A stretch of 18,995 nt of DNA from SVTX01 sp045658225 (GTDB taxonomy: Bacteria; Bacillota; Clostridia; Oscillospirales; CAG-272): NCBI GenBank assembly GCA_045658225.1, contig JAZOUO010000108.1:1-18995 (forward strand). Direction: 5' to 3'. This document shows positions 6,943-13,608 of this stretch, piece by piece. The notes under the pieces are model-generated. The model ran no database searches. It was not told the DNA's origin and saw nothing but the letters and a program-made list of their open reading frames with translations. The position numbers and the translations under genes were made by a program. The stretch's first letter is position 1, and each line of letters begins with the position of its first letter.

Positions 6943-8214
6943 GTGGCAGGAAGAAATTTTTCTGAAGCAATACAGTTTGGAGTTGTAAAAGCAAATTTAG
7001 AAAAACATAACGGAAAAATTCAATGTGAATTGTGTGGTAAGCAAATTTTATCTATTGGCGATTGCCATTTTGACCATATAGTTCCTTATGCTAAAGGCGG
7101 TGCTTCAACATTGGATAATTGTCAAATCCTTTGTGTTGAATGCAATTTGAAGAAAAGTGACAAAGAATTAAAAGAGATAGCGTTAGAAGAAAAAGCAAGA
7201 CAATTCTTAAGTGGAAAATCTTTTAAGGAAGATACTGCCCAAGAGAACACCGCCCAAGAGGATATTGTTTCAAATGATAACGATGACGGTAAAATGACAA
7301 AAGAAAAATTTGACCGAATTGTCGGAAAATTTATTGAAGAGAAAGGCGATATTCGTCAGATAGATTTTAACCGAGAGTATAATCATTTGCCCGGAATAAG
7401 TTATATGGTCAAGTATTATGGAACTCTGAATGATCTGAAAAAATCCTTCGGCATCGCCGATATTTCATTGAATTGGAACAGAGAAAACATTAAAGAAGCA
7501 CTCGTGAATTTTGTTTCGGGGCATGGGAAAATTACTCAGAAAGATATAAGAAAAGAAAACGGCTTGCCTTCCATAAATTGTATCTTGAACTATTATCCCG
7601 AGTACAAGAATTTCACCGAAATAAAACAAGGTTTGTGTAATATTGAATCTCGTGGAATTTGGACAAAAGAAGAAGCAATAGAAGCTGGAAAGACTTTCGT
7701 AGCTAACCATGGCGGAAAGATTGTGCAAGCTGACTGTACCCCCGCTAACAACTTACCGGCAATGGCTGTAATATACCGTTTGTTTGGTAATATGCCTACA
7801 TATCAAAAAGCAATAGGCTCAGTAGTTTCCAAGAACAACTATGTTTCTAAAGAAGATATAGAAAAGGCAGTTGAACTTTATTTTGGAAGCAAAGAGCGCG
7901 TAGTTGAATCGAGAAAAGCTTTTTTTGAGTCTTTCCCCTATGGTATAGAGGTTATTCGTGGGCGGTATAAGACTTTTGATGCATTTGCAGAGCAATTCAA
8001 TATTACTGTGCAAAATACGAAAAAAGCTAAATATACGAAGCAAGAAGTAGATGCTGTTATATCGGAATTTGTGAAATCCGGCAAACCCATTCCTCACCAT
8101 CACGATTTAACAAAAGAAGGGCTTCCAGCCGCAAGTGTTATAATGCGATATTATGAACATTGGAGAGAGCCTTTTGAAATATTCCAAGCGTTATATAAGA
8201 AAATGGGTGTTTGA
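6943..8214 (+). CDS. HNH endonuclease with five homing-endonuclease-associated repeats
   Basis: 423 residues from a GTG start with a strong AAGGAG site at 6929-6934. Residues about 24-75 are an HNH domain with two zinc-binding CX2C pairs (CELC and CVEC), the DHIVPYAKGG catalytic segment and the following Asn in TLDNCQ. After a polar linker (about 85-115) come five repeats of about 55-60 residues. Each has a [FWY/V]-[ST/N]-[KR]-E opening helix, a Gly or Asp turn, an LP or similar dipeptide (LPGIS, LPSIN, LPAMA, FPYGI, LPAAS) and a Tyr/Phe-rich third helix. They match the HNH_repeat type found in homing-type nucleases and probably bind DNA. The gene is AT-rich relative to its neighbours, a sign of separate arrival. 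It is not inside an intron or intein here. Confidence 0.8.
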   Translation: MAGRNFSEAIQFGVVKANLEKHNGKIQCELCGKQILSIGDCHFDHIVPYAKGGASTLDNCQILCVECNLKKSDKELKEIALEEKARQFLSGKSFKEDTAQENTAQEDIVSNDNDDGKMTKEKFDRIVGKFIEEKGDIRQIDFNREYNHLPGISYMVKYYGTLNDLKKSFGIADISLNWNRENIKEALVNFVSGHGKITQKDIRKENGLPSINCILNYYPEYKNFTEIKQGLCNIESRGIWTKEEAIEAGKTFVANHGGKIVQADCTPANNLPAMAVIYRLFGNMPTYQKAIGSVVSKNNYVSKEDIEKAVELYFGSKERVVESRKAFFESFPYGIEVIRGRYKTFDAFAEQFNITVQNTKKAKYTKQEVDAVISEFVKSGKPIPHHHDLTKEGLPAASVIMRYYEHWREPFEIFQALYKKMGV

Positions 8215-8247
8215 TAATATATTGATGACGAGAGTTAATTGAAAAAT

Positions 8248-9015
8248 ATGACCAACCAAGAAATTGTGAAAATTGCGATGGCACAATCCGCCGTCGATCT
8301 CTCGGCGGATGCGAGTGATTTTGAAAAGAGTGAAAACGTGGTCGTCACGTCACGCGAGAGCGATGGCGCAAGGCGGTATTTGAAGCTACCGTTTTCCTGT
8401 CAGCTCGTGTCCTATGGCAACAACGTGGTGGCATCGGTGTCGCCCGAATTTCGCGAGATCACCGAAAATTACATAAACAAATATCCCGTGGAGCATCTGT
8501 TCGAAACTCCGCATCTGCACCTTCTAAACGAGGCCTTGATGGCGAAAGGGCAGAAGATCTGCTTTATGGCGGAGTATTTTCTGCCGGATGTGAATATCCT
8601 TCGTCCGCTTGATTGCTCCTATGAGCTTCGCATTCTCACGCAAGAGGACTTTGCCGAGCTCTATCTGCCCGAATGGTCGAACGCGCTCTGCAAGGACAGA
8701 AAGCATCTTGATGTGCTTGGCGTGGGCGCGTACGATAGCGGACGGCTGATCGGTCTTGCGGGCTGTTCTGCCGATTGCAATACGATGTGGCAGATCGGTA
8801 TTGATGTGCTTCCCGAGTATCGCAGACAGGGAATTGCCGCAGGCTTAACAAGCCGTCTTGCCATTGAGATTCTGAATCGCGGAAAAGTGCCGTTTTACTG
8901 CGCCGCTTGGTGCAACGTGAAGTCTGTTCGCAATGCCATCAAAAGCGGCTTCCGTCCCGCGTGGGTGGAAATGACGGCGAAGTCATGCGAGATGGTCGAT
9001 GGGATGAACAAATAA
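8248..9015 (+). CDS. GNAT-family N-acetyltransferase
   Basis: 255 residues if started at the ATG at 8248. A TTG at 8239 in the same frame would add three residues, and neither start has a strong binding site. The C-terminal half (about 125-250) is a GNAT acetyl-CoA-binding domain with IGIDVLPEYRRQGIA, whose RRQGIA loop holds the pyrophosphate of acetyl-CoA, followed by a helix and a strand (VPFYCAAWCNVKSVRNAI) and GFRPAW. The N-terminal 120 residues are a less familiar extension, as in some two-part acetyltransferases. The substrate is unknown. Base composition is GC-rich compared with the HNH gene before it. Confidence 0.8.
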   Translation: MTNQEIVKIAMAQSAVDLSADASDFEKSENVVVTSRESDGARRYLKLPFSCQLVSYGNNVVASVSPEFREITENYINKYPVEHLFETPHLHLLNEALMAKGQKICFMAEYFLPDVNILRPLDCSYELRILTQEDFAELYLPEWSNALCKDRKHLDVLGVGAYDSGRLIGLAGCSADCNTMWQIGIDVLPEYRRQGIAAGLTSRLAIEILNRGKVPFYCAAWCNVKSVRNAIKSGFRPAWVEMTAKSCEMVDGMNK

Positions 9016-9033
9016 GAATTTGCAGGTAATAAG

Positions 9034-9549
9034 ATGATTATTTTAATCACAGGAGCATCGCATACAGGTAAAACTGCTCTTGCTCAAAAGTTGCTCGAAA
9101 AATATAAATATCCGTATTTGTCAATCGATCACCTAAAAATGGGGTTAATCCGTAGTGGGAACACGGAGCTTACACCAATGAGTGAAGATAAAGAGTTGAC
9201 CGCATACTTATGGCCTATTGTTCGTGAAATGATTAAAACTGCAATTGAGAATAAGCAAAACTTAATTGTTGAAGGTTGCTATATTCCATTTGATTGGCAA
9301 AAGGATTTTGGCTCTGAATATCTTGAAAACATTAGATATTATTGTCTTATAATGAGCGAAGGATATATCAGAAGCCATTTTGCTGACATAAAGGAATATG
9401 CAAATGCCATTGAAGATCGTTTGAATGACGAAGGGTGTACAATGGAGAGTGTATTGGCAGATAATGCAGAAATGTTAAACCTCGCACAAAAGCATAATGA
9501 AAACTATATACTCATTGAAGATAAATACGAAATCAAAATTGATATATAA
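9034..9549 (+). CDS. P-loop NTPase, small kinase-like
   Basis: 171 residues. The N-terminus is a Walker A loop, GASHTGKT (7-14), directly after the first strand (MIILIT), followed by a LALI-type helix and SIDHLKMGLIRSG, which resembles the substrate-binding region of small-molecule kinases and zeta-type kinases. A second strand, NLIVEGCYIPF, is the likely Walker B region, and residues from about 115 form the usual lid and C-terminal helices. The fold is that of adenylate-kinase-like phosphotransferases. I cannot name the substrate. No antitoxin gene accompanies it, so a zeta toxin is not supported. The gene is AT-rich and starts 18 bases after the acetyltransferase. Confidence 0.7.
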   Translation: MIILITGASHTGKTALAQKLLEKYKYPYLSIDHLKMGLIRSGNTELTPMSEDKELTAYLWPIVREMIKTAIENKQNLIVEGCYIPFDWQKDFGSEYLENIRYYCLIMSEGYIRSHFADIKEYANAIEDRLNDEGCTMESVLADNAEMLNLAQKHNENYILIEDKYEIKIDI

Positions 9550-9591
9550 CGACAAATTCCAATTTAATCAAGTATTTTGGAGGACATAAAG

Positions 9592-10131
9592 ATGAAGGTC
9601 TTACTCATAAACGGAAGCCCACGCCAGAACGGAGAAACCTATCAAAGTCTCGCGGTTATTGAAAAGGTTTTGCGTGATCATGGCGTTGAAGGTGAGTATT
9701 TTCAGCTTGGAACAGATGCCGTGCGCGGATGCATTCACTGCGGCGGTTGTAAAAATACGTATAGATGCGCGTTTGATGACGATGCGTGCAATACCTTGAT
9801 TGAAAAAATTGTTGAGGCAGACGGCGTGATCATCGGTACGCCCGTGTATTTTGCAGGCGCGAACGGTGCGCTCTGTGCCTTGCTTGACCGCGTCTTTTAT
9901 GCAGGCGCTTGCTATGGAAAGCTTTTCGCAGGTAAGCCCTCTGCGGCGGTCGCTACCTGCTGGCGTTCGGGCGCAAGCGCTACGCTTGACAGGCTCAACA
10001 AATATTTCACCTATTCTGAGATGCCCGTTGTCAGTAGCTCCTATTGGAACATCAAGCACGAGGGCGAGGATCGCTTTGGCGAGAAAACCTTAAGGACACT
10101 CGCCGAGAATATGGTGAAAATGCTTCGATGA
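9592..10131 (+). CDS. Flavodoxin-like NAD(P)H-dependent FMN reductase
   Basis: 179 residues from the ATG at 9592. This start is preferred over an upstream TTG at 9577 because GGAGG (9579-9583) lies just before it and MKVLLINGSPRQNGET is the standard beginning of the family. GSPRQNGET binds the FMN phosphate. GTPVYFAGANG (82-92) is the second flavin-contacting loop. Cys47, Cys50, Cys53 and Cys59 form a CX2CX2CX5C group like the cysteine-rich insert of iron-sulfur flavoproteins, although in many relatives no cluster is bound. It is probably a cytosolic reductase of quinones, nitro compounds or similar. It starts 42 bases after the kinase-like gene. Confidence 0.85.
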   Translation: MKVLLINGSPRQNGETYQSLAVIEKVLRDHGVEGEYFQLGTDAVRGCIHCGGCKNTYRCAFDDDACNTLIEKIVEADGVIIGTPVYFAGANGALCALLDRVFYAGACYGKLFAGKPSAAVATCWRSGASATLDRLNKYFTYSEMPVVSSSYWNIKHEGEDRFGEKTLRTLAENMVKMLR

Positions 10132-10144
10132 TTTTGAGGTAACG

Positions 10145-10870
10145 ATGGAACTGAAGGATTTATTAGATAAGCCTTTGCCGACGATACCGCCCGAGATATC
10201 CGAGCAGATCTGCAAGAGCGAAATAACAAAGACGCTGTTTGAAAACAAAAATGATATACTCATAAGCCCCGATTTGCAAAAAGAGGTCGGCTACGCCAAA
10301 ATGGACGAAGGCACGTATCTTGTGTCCATGGTCTGCCCGATGAAGGGAATCACGCCCGAGATGATCGGATGGTGGTTTTGGTGGCACGCGCAGGACAGCC
10401 TGCGGTATCGGGTTTGGTATCCCGGAGAACACGTGAGCATAAGGTATCACAAAAAGAATAAAACCTATTTTGAGCAACCGACAGTACCGCCCTTTGCCAC
10501 TAACACCCATTATCCGGTGGAGAGAATCGGTGGTATGAAGATGCCATTGCGTATTGACTTTGTTACTCCCGAGGACTTCGGCTTTTCAAGGTCGGTGATG
10601 AACGATAATCATATTCCGCTCATCGTCTGCGGTCACGTAAGCGCCTTTAACGGACTGATAAAGCACACCGAAATGGCGCATTTATTCAAGCAAACCGAGG
10701 ACGGACTCTATATGATCAGCCGCTTCTGGCTCGGAAAAACGATGAAAAGCAAGCTTTTTCGCAAGCTCATTATTACCGAAAAGATGGCAAGAGGAATGGC
10801 GGAGCATTGTTGCGTTGAATACAGAAATTTGTTTGAGATACTTCCTGTTCTGTACGACGAATACAAATAA
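10145..10870 (+). CDS. DAPG-hydrolase (PhlG)-like zinc protein
   Basis: 241 residues. The block WWFWWHAQDSLRYRVWYPGEH (76-96) and the late HX3E motif (His221, Glu225 in AEHCCVEYRNL) match the family of PhlG, the zinc enzyme that breaks the carbon-carbon bond of 2,4-diacetylphloroglucinol. In PhlG the zinc ligands are two His and two Glu. Here His81, Glu126, His221 and Glu225 are the likely equivalents, although the spacing between the first two differs from PhlG as I remember it. The substrate in this organism is unknown and need not be DAPG. The N-terminal 60 residues have no recognised motif. The gene follows the reductase by 13 bases with GAGGT before the start, so the two may be co-expressed. 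Confidence 0.75.
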   Translation: MELKDLLDKPLPTIPPEISEQICKSEITKTLFENKNDILISPDLQKEVGYAKMDEGTYLVSMVCPMKGITPEMIGWWFWWHAQDSLRYRVWYPGEHVSIRYHKKNKTYFEQPTVPPFATNTHYPVERIGGMKMPLRIDFVTPEDFGFSRSVMNDNHIPLIVCGHVSAFNGLIKHTEMAHLFKQTEDGLYMISRFWLGKTMKSKLFRKLIITEKMARGMAEHCCVEYRNLFEILPVLYDEYK

Positions 10871-10914
10871 TCAACTTCCAATACATGTGATGCGTTCTTG
10901 AATGGAGAAACCCT

Positions 10915-11568
10915 ATGATTTTGCAAACAAAACGTCTCATTCTCCGTCCGTGGAGCGAGGATGATGCGGAAGAACTATATAAATACGCGAGCGACCCCGA
11001 GGTAGGCCCACCTGCCGGATGGCCGCCCCACACGAGTGTGGAGAACAGCCGCAAGATCATTCGTAGAGTGCTGTCCGCGCCCGAGACCTTTGCCGTGTGC
11101 CTCAAAGAGAACGGCAAGTCTGTTGGAAGCATCGGCTTTCATCGCAACGACCTTGCAACAGAAGTCGATGAATATGAGCTTGGCTATTGGATCGGCAAGC
11201 CATTTTGGGGGCAGGGACTCATTCCCGAAGCATCGCGCGAGATGCTTCGCTACGCATTCGAGGATCTCGGTATGAACCGCATCTGGTGTGGCTATTACGA
11301 CGGCAACGAGAAATCCCGTCGCGTGCAGCAAAAGCTCGGATTTGTCTATCAGCGCAAGACCGAGGGCATTGAAGTGTTGCTCCTCGGCGAGATCCGCACG
11401 GGGCACTCTAACCTCATGACCAAGGAGCGTTGGCAAAAGGTCCAACTGTTCCGTCAGCAGAAAAATCTGCTCGATACCTTTCTCGGTAACGGTGCGATTT
11501 CACAGGCGCAGTATGACAAGAGCCTCGGAGACTTGCGCGACTTTATGGAAATGCATGGGGTAGAATAA
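10915..11568 (+). CDS. RimJ/RimL-type GNAT acetyltransferase with a SHOCT-like tail
   Basis: 217 residues. The opening TKRLILRPWSEDDAEELYKY and the acetyl-CoA loop WGQGLIPEA, followed by RIWCGYYDGNEKSRRVQQKLGF, identify an Acetyltransf_3 (RimJ/RimL-like) protein that acetylates an amine of a protein, amino acid or drug. The domain is complete by about residue 170. Residues about 180-215 (QQKNLLDTFLGNGAISQAQYDKSL and following) are an appended helical hairpin with the L-x-x-F/L-x-x-x-G-x-I-[ST]-x-x-[EQ][YF] pattern of SHOCT-type oligomerisation motifs. A GGAG site (10901-10904) precedes the start. Such tails are uncommon on acetyltransferases in general. Confidence 0.85.
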   Translation: MILQTKRLILRPWSEDDAEELYKYASDPEVGPPAGWPPHTSVENSRKIIRRVLSAPETFAVCLKENGKSVGSIGFHRNDLATEVDEYELGYWIGKPFWGQGLIPEASREMLRYAFEDLGMNRIWCGYYDGNEKSRRVQQKLGFVYQRKTEGIEVLLLGEIRTGHSNLMTKERWQKVQLFRQQKNLLDTFLGNGAISQAQYDKSLGDLRDFMEMHGVE

Positions 11569-11578
11569 AACAAAAGGT

Positions 11579-12253
11579 ATGAAAATGAAAATTGAAAACA
11601 ACATCCTAAATCACTACTTAAAAAACGTATATTTCATCACCGGAACTGCTTATGCGGGTAAGTCCACCACGGTAAAAATGCTTGCCGAGAGATACGGCAT
11701 GATATGCTGCGGCGAGAATTATCATATGGCGGTGTCCGAATCAGTAGCAACGCCCGAGACGCATCCCGACCTTTGCTATAACAAGAGCCTGACCGATTGG
11801 CGCGAGTTTGTCACGCGCACACCCGAGGAATATGAGCGTTGGATATATGCTGTCGGGCGCGAGGCGGCAGAGTTTGAGGTTGCGGAGCTGATCGCCATAT
11901 CGCAGGTGGGAAAGGTGATCGTGGATACCAATATCCCTCTTGACGTTTTGAAGGAGATTTCCGATTATAACCACGTTGCCGTTATGCTGTCACCGCAATC
12001 CATGAGCGTGGAGCGGTTCTTTGACAGAAGCGACCCCGACAAGCAGTTTCTGCTGAACGTCATTGACAGTTGCGACGATCCCGAATCGGTCAGAGCAAAC
12101 TACTGCGCGGGACTTGCGAGGATCAACAGCAAGGAGCACTACGACGAGTATGCAAACAGCGGATTTTTCACCGTCGTGCGCGAGGATAACGGCGCAGACA
12201 CGAGAGAAGAAGTTTACAATAAAATTGCACGACATTTCGGACTGATTGAGTGA
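11579..12253 (+). CDS. P-loop NTPase, kinase-like
   Basis: 224 residues. NVYFITGTAYAGKSTTVKML carries the Walker A loop GTAYAGKS at 22-29, and KVIVDTNIPLDVL (about 121-133) is the likely Walker B strand. The region between contains a charged helical segment (TDWREFVTRTPEEYERWI) probably involved in substrate binding. The protein belongs to the broad group of shikimate- and adenylate-kinase-like phosphotransferases and is not a close copy of the P-loop gene at 9034. The start lies 10 bases after the acetyltransferase stop; a second ATG two codons later is equally possible. The substrate is unknown. Confidence 0.7.
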   Translation: MKMKIENNILNHYLKNVYFITGTAYAGKSTTVKMLAERYGMICCGENYHMAVSESVATPETHPDLCYNKSLTDWREFVTRTPEEYERWIYAVGREAAEFEVAELIAISQVGKVIVDTNIPLDVLKEISDYNHVAVMLSPQSMSVERFFDRSDPDKQFLLNVIDSCDDPESVRANYCAGLARINSKEHYDEYANSGFFTVVREDNGADTREEVYNKIARHFGLIE

Positions 12254-12259
12254 AACAAA

Positions 12260-12379
12260 ATGATTAAAGAACTGATGCATGATCCTATCTTCCTGGCAGG
12301 GAAGTCGGAAGTTGCAACGAAAGAAGATTTGCAGGAGAATAATCAGTTCTGTGTAAAAGTCAATCAATTCTCAAAATAA
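12260..12379 (+). pseudogene. def: N-terminal stub of peptide deformylase
   Basis: A 39-codon frame begins MIKELMHDPIFLAGKSEVAT and continues KEDLQ before turning into unrelated sequence and a stop. The first 25 residues are the well-known N-terminus of a clostridial type of peptide deformylase (MIKxxMHDPxFLxxKSxxAT-xxDLxxAxDL). The catalytic motifs GxGxAAxQ, EGCLS and HExDH are all missing, so the product cannot be a working enzyme. The break point is near 12336. The gene appears to have been cut by the arrival of the next gene (12396). A functional deformylase must exist elsewhere in the genome. Confidence 0.7.
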
Positions 12380-12395
12380 AAAAGAGGAATTAAAA

Positions 12396-13046
12396 ATGTG
12401 TATAAAGTTAGATGACTTGTTAAGAATTCCAGATTCGGAAGCGAATAATGCAAAAGTAAGATTTAACCAACACGATGGCCATGATGATCCAATGGATTTA
12501 TATTTAAGAAATCCGGAAATTGTGAATTCACAGTGGTTGTTTTGGCGTAATAAGCAAAGATTTTTCAATGTTGGACAAATTGCCATTTGCTTAATGAAAT
12601 TATCCAACGACGAATGGCTGCTGACCACAATTAAGCGTGTAACAAAAGAACTTGATGTAACTAACGGTGTTAATTATTTGGGTGAGGAACTTGAAGAATA
12701 TAAGCAATATTTCGGACGAGTAAAAATCAAATATCACAGAACTTCACAATCTCAAGGAATGTACTACAATACGGTTCGTGATGATCTTGAGGTTCTTGAA
12801 ATATTACCGAATGTGTTTGATGGCGATGAATTTCCCGGATACGATAGGGTGCGTCTTTCTTATACACAACTTGAATCTATCATTGAACGGAAAAAGAAAA
12901 GCTGGATAGCAGCGCTTGAAAATCAGAAAGCGGTTTATCTTATTACCGATAAAAACAATGGCAAGCTACCGTTCTCGATGAGCGATGCACATTCCTCTTC
13001 AAAAAGCTTGATGCTGTGTGTCAATTCTTTTTGCAGTCTGGAATAG
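12396..13046 (+). pseudogene. GIY-YIG nuclease family gene truncated in its catalytic motif
   Basis: The frame encodes 216 residues, but only about the first 190 belong to the original gene. Residues 1-170 (including QIAICLMKLSNDEWLL, EYKQYFGRVKIKYHR, FPGYDRVRLSYTQLESI) match the N-terminal domain of a clostridial GIY-YIG family. QKAVYLITDKNNGKL (177-191) is the start of the GIY-YIG nuclease domain, which should continue YVGSA. Instead the frame switches at about 12966 to antisense of the integrase remnant and stops at 13046. Catalytic Arg and Glu are lost, so nuclease activity is not expected. AAAGAGG (12381-12387) precedes the start, so the truncated protein may still be made. Confidence 0.7.
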
Positions 13047-13168
13047 GATAGGCTCGGACTGCTGGGCTTGAAGATTTTGCTCTTGATTATCTTGTTGCCG
13101 TATTCGTCGCGACCACAAAATACCCTGATGATGTAAGTGCCGTTGTCTTTTTGAGTTACACTTGCCAT
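12935..13168 (-). pseudogene. Tyrosine integrase, N-terminal arm-binding domain only
   Basis: Reading leftwards from 13168, the frame starts MASVTQKDNGTYIIRVFCGR and continues with the three-stranded arm-type DNA-binding domain (AP2-like) typical of Clostridia/Bacilli phage and ICE integrases, then the start of the core-binding helices (SYSRLQKELTHSIKLFEEE). Homology ends at about residue 60-67 (12968-12988). The last residues are antisense of the truncated GIY-YIG gene. The catalytic domain with R, H, R and Y is missing, so it cannot recombine DNA. GGAGAA lies just before the start at 13174-13179. The gene points away from the tRNA-Pro gene 225 bases to the right, the normal layout for an integrase that uses a tRNA 3' end. 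Confidence 0.7.
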
Positions 13169-13247
13169 GGTGTTCTCCTTTTCAATTTTTTAAATTGAGT
13201 TGGAACAAGGGAAAAAACCAAATGACTCTACTATTTTGAAAATTGGT

Positions 13248-13277
13248 GTTGCACGGGTGTTGCACCGCGAGTTGCAC
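13248..13277. repeat. Three phased GTTGCAC direct repeats
   Basis: GTTGCAC occurs at 13248-13254, 13259-13265 and 13271-13277, at steps of 11 and 12 bases (about one helical turn). They lie between the integrase remnant and the tRNA attachment site. Integrases with an AP2-like N-terminal domain bind short direct repeats in exactly this position, so these are probable arm-type sites. An excisionase or repressor site is the alternative. Confidence 0.5.
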
Positions 13278-13363
13278 CAACCCTTTTTTGAGGTTTTTTT
13301 ATGCCGATTTTGCGCACCCTCCCAAAAGTCCCAAAATCGCTAAAAGCCTTATAGCATAAAGAA

Positions 13364-13389
13364 AAGCCGAGCACGTTTGTGCTCGGCTT
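13364..13389 (-). terminator. Rho-independent terminator of tRNA-Pro
   Basis: AAGCCGAGCAC (13364-13374) pairs perfectly with GTGCTCGGCTT (13379-13389) across a GTTT loop, an 11-base-pair stem. On the minus strand it begins 4 bases after the tRNA CCA end and is followed by TTTCTTT. It lies on the island side of the tRNA, so if the island model is right, this terminator came with the element. Confidence 0.85.
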
Positions 13390-13392
13390 AAC

Positions 13393-13468
13393 TGGTCTGA
13401 GTGACAAGACTTGAACTTGCGGCCTCTACCACCCCAAGGTAGCGCGCTACCAGCTGCGCCACACCCAG
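13393..13468 (-). tRNA. tRNA-Pro (anticodon GGG)
   Basis: 76 bases on the minus strand fold into a full cloverleaf. The acceptor arms are CTGGGTG and CACTCAG with one G-T pair, the D stem is GCGC/GCGC around AGCTGGTA, and the anticodon stem is CTACC/GGTAG with loop TTGGGGT giving anticodon GGG (codons CCC and CCT). The T arm is GCAAG/CTTGT with loop TTCAAGT, followed by discriminator A and an encoded CCA. Its 3' half is the site repeated at the left end of the window, so it is the attachment target of the island, and the gene was kept whole after insertion. Confidence 0.93.
13410..13428 (-). repeat. Right att-like repeat inside tRNA-Pro
   Basis: These 19 bases, covering the variable loop and most of the T arm of tRNA-Pro, recur at 2-20 with two mismatches. 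They mark the probable crossover region where the island joined the chromosome. A longer identity toward the acceptor end may exist beyond the left edge of the window. Confidence 0.55.
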
Positions 13469-13497
13469 ATCTGCAGTCTTTTCTCGACGACTTGTAT

Positions 13498-13526
13498 ATT
13501 ATATCACAAGGGTTTTTATTTGTCAA
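13498..13526 (-). promoter_or_regulatory. Promoter of tRNA-Pro
   Basis: On the minus strand, TTGACA (13521-13526) and TATAAT (13498-13503) are both perfect consensus hexamers with a 17-base spacer, placed about 30 bases before the tRNA. This is the strength expected of a stable-RNA promoter. A second TGTCAA copy at 13556-13561 has no convincing -10 partner. Confidence 0.9.
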
Positions 13527-13608
13527 TATGTTTTTTGAAAAAATAAAAAAGTTTTTGTCAAAAAGATGTTTAGGCTGTTTTACAGTATAAAATAATATAA
13601 ATTATCCC

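Noticed and set aside
9034..9549. Zeta-type toxin of a toxin-antitoxin pair
   Set aside because: The P-loop and kinase fold would fit, but there is no epsilon-like antitoxin gene next to it, and the flanking genes are unrelated enzymes.
9601..10059. 152-residue minus-strand reading frame opposite the flavodoxin-like gene
   Set aside because: It mirrors the GC-rich codon pattern of the real gene on the other strand, with no start signal or domain.
5187..13046. An integron cassette array
   Set aside because: Borders are only 3-53 bases in most cases and share no inverted attC-like repeat, and no integron-type integrase is seen. The remnant integrase is of the phage/ICE arm-binding type.
13299..13526. 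75-residue minus-strand reading frame across the tRNA
   Set aside because: It runs through the tRNA-Pro gene, its promoter and its terminator, and the peptide is a translation of tRNA sequence.
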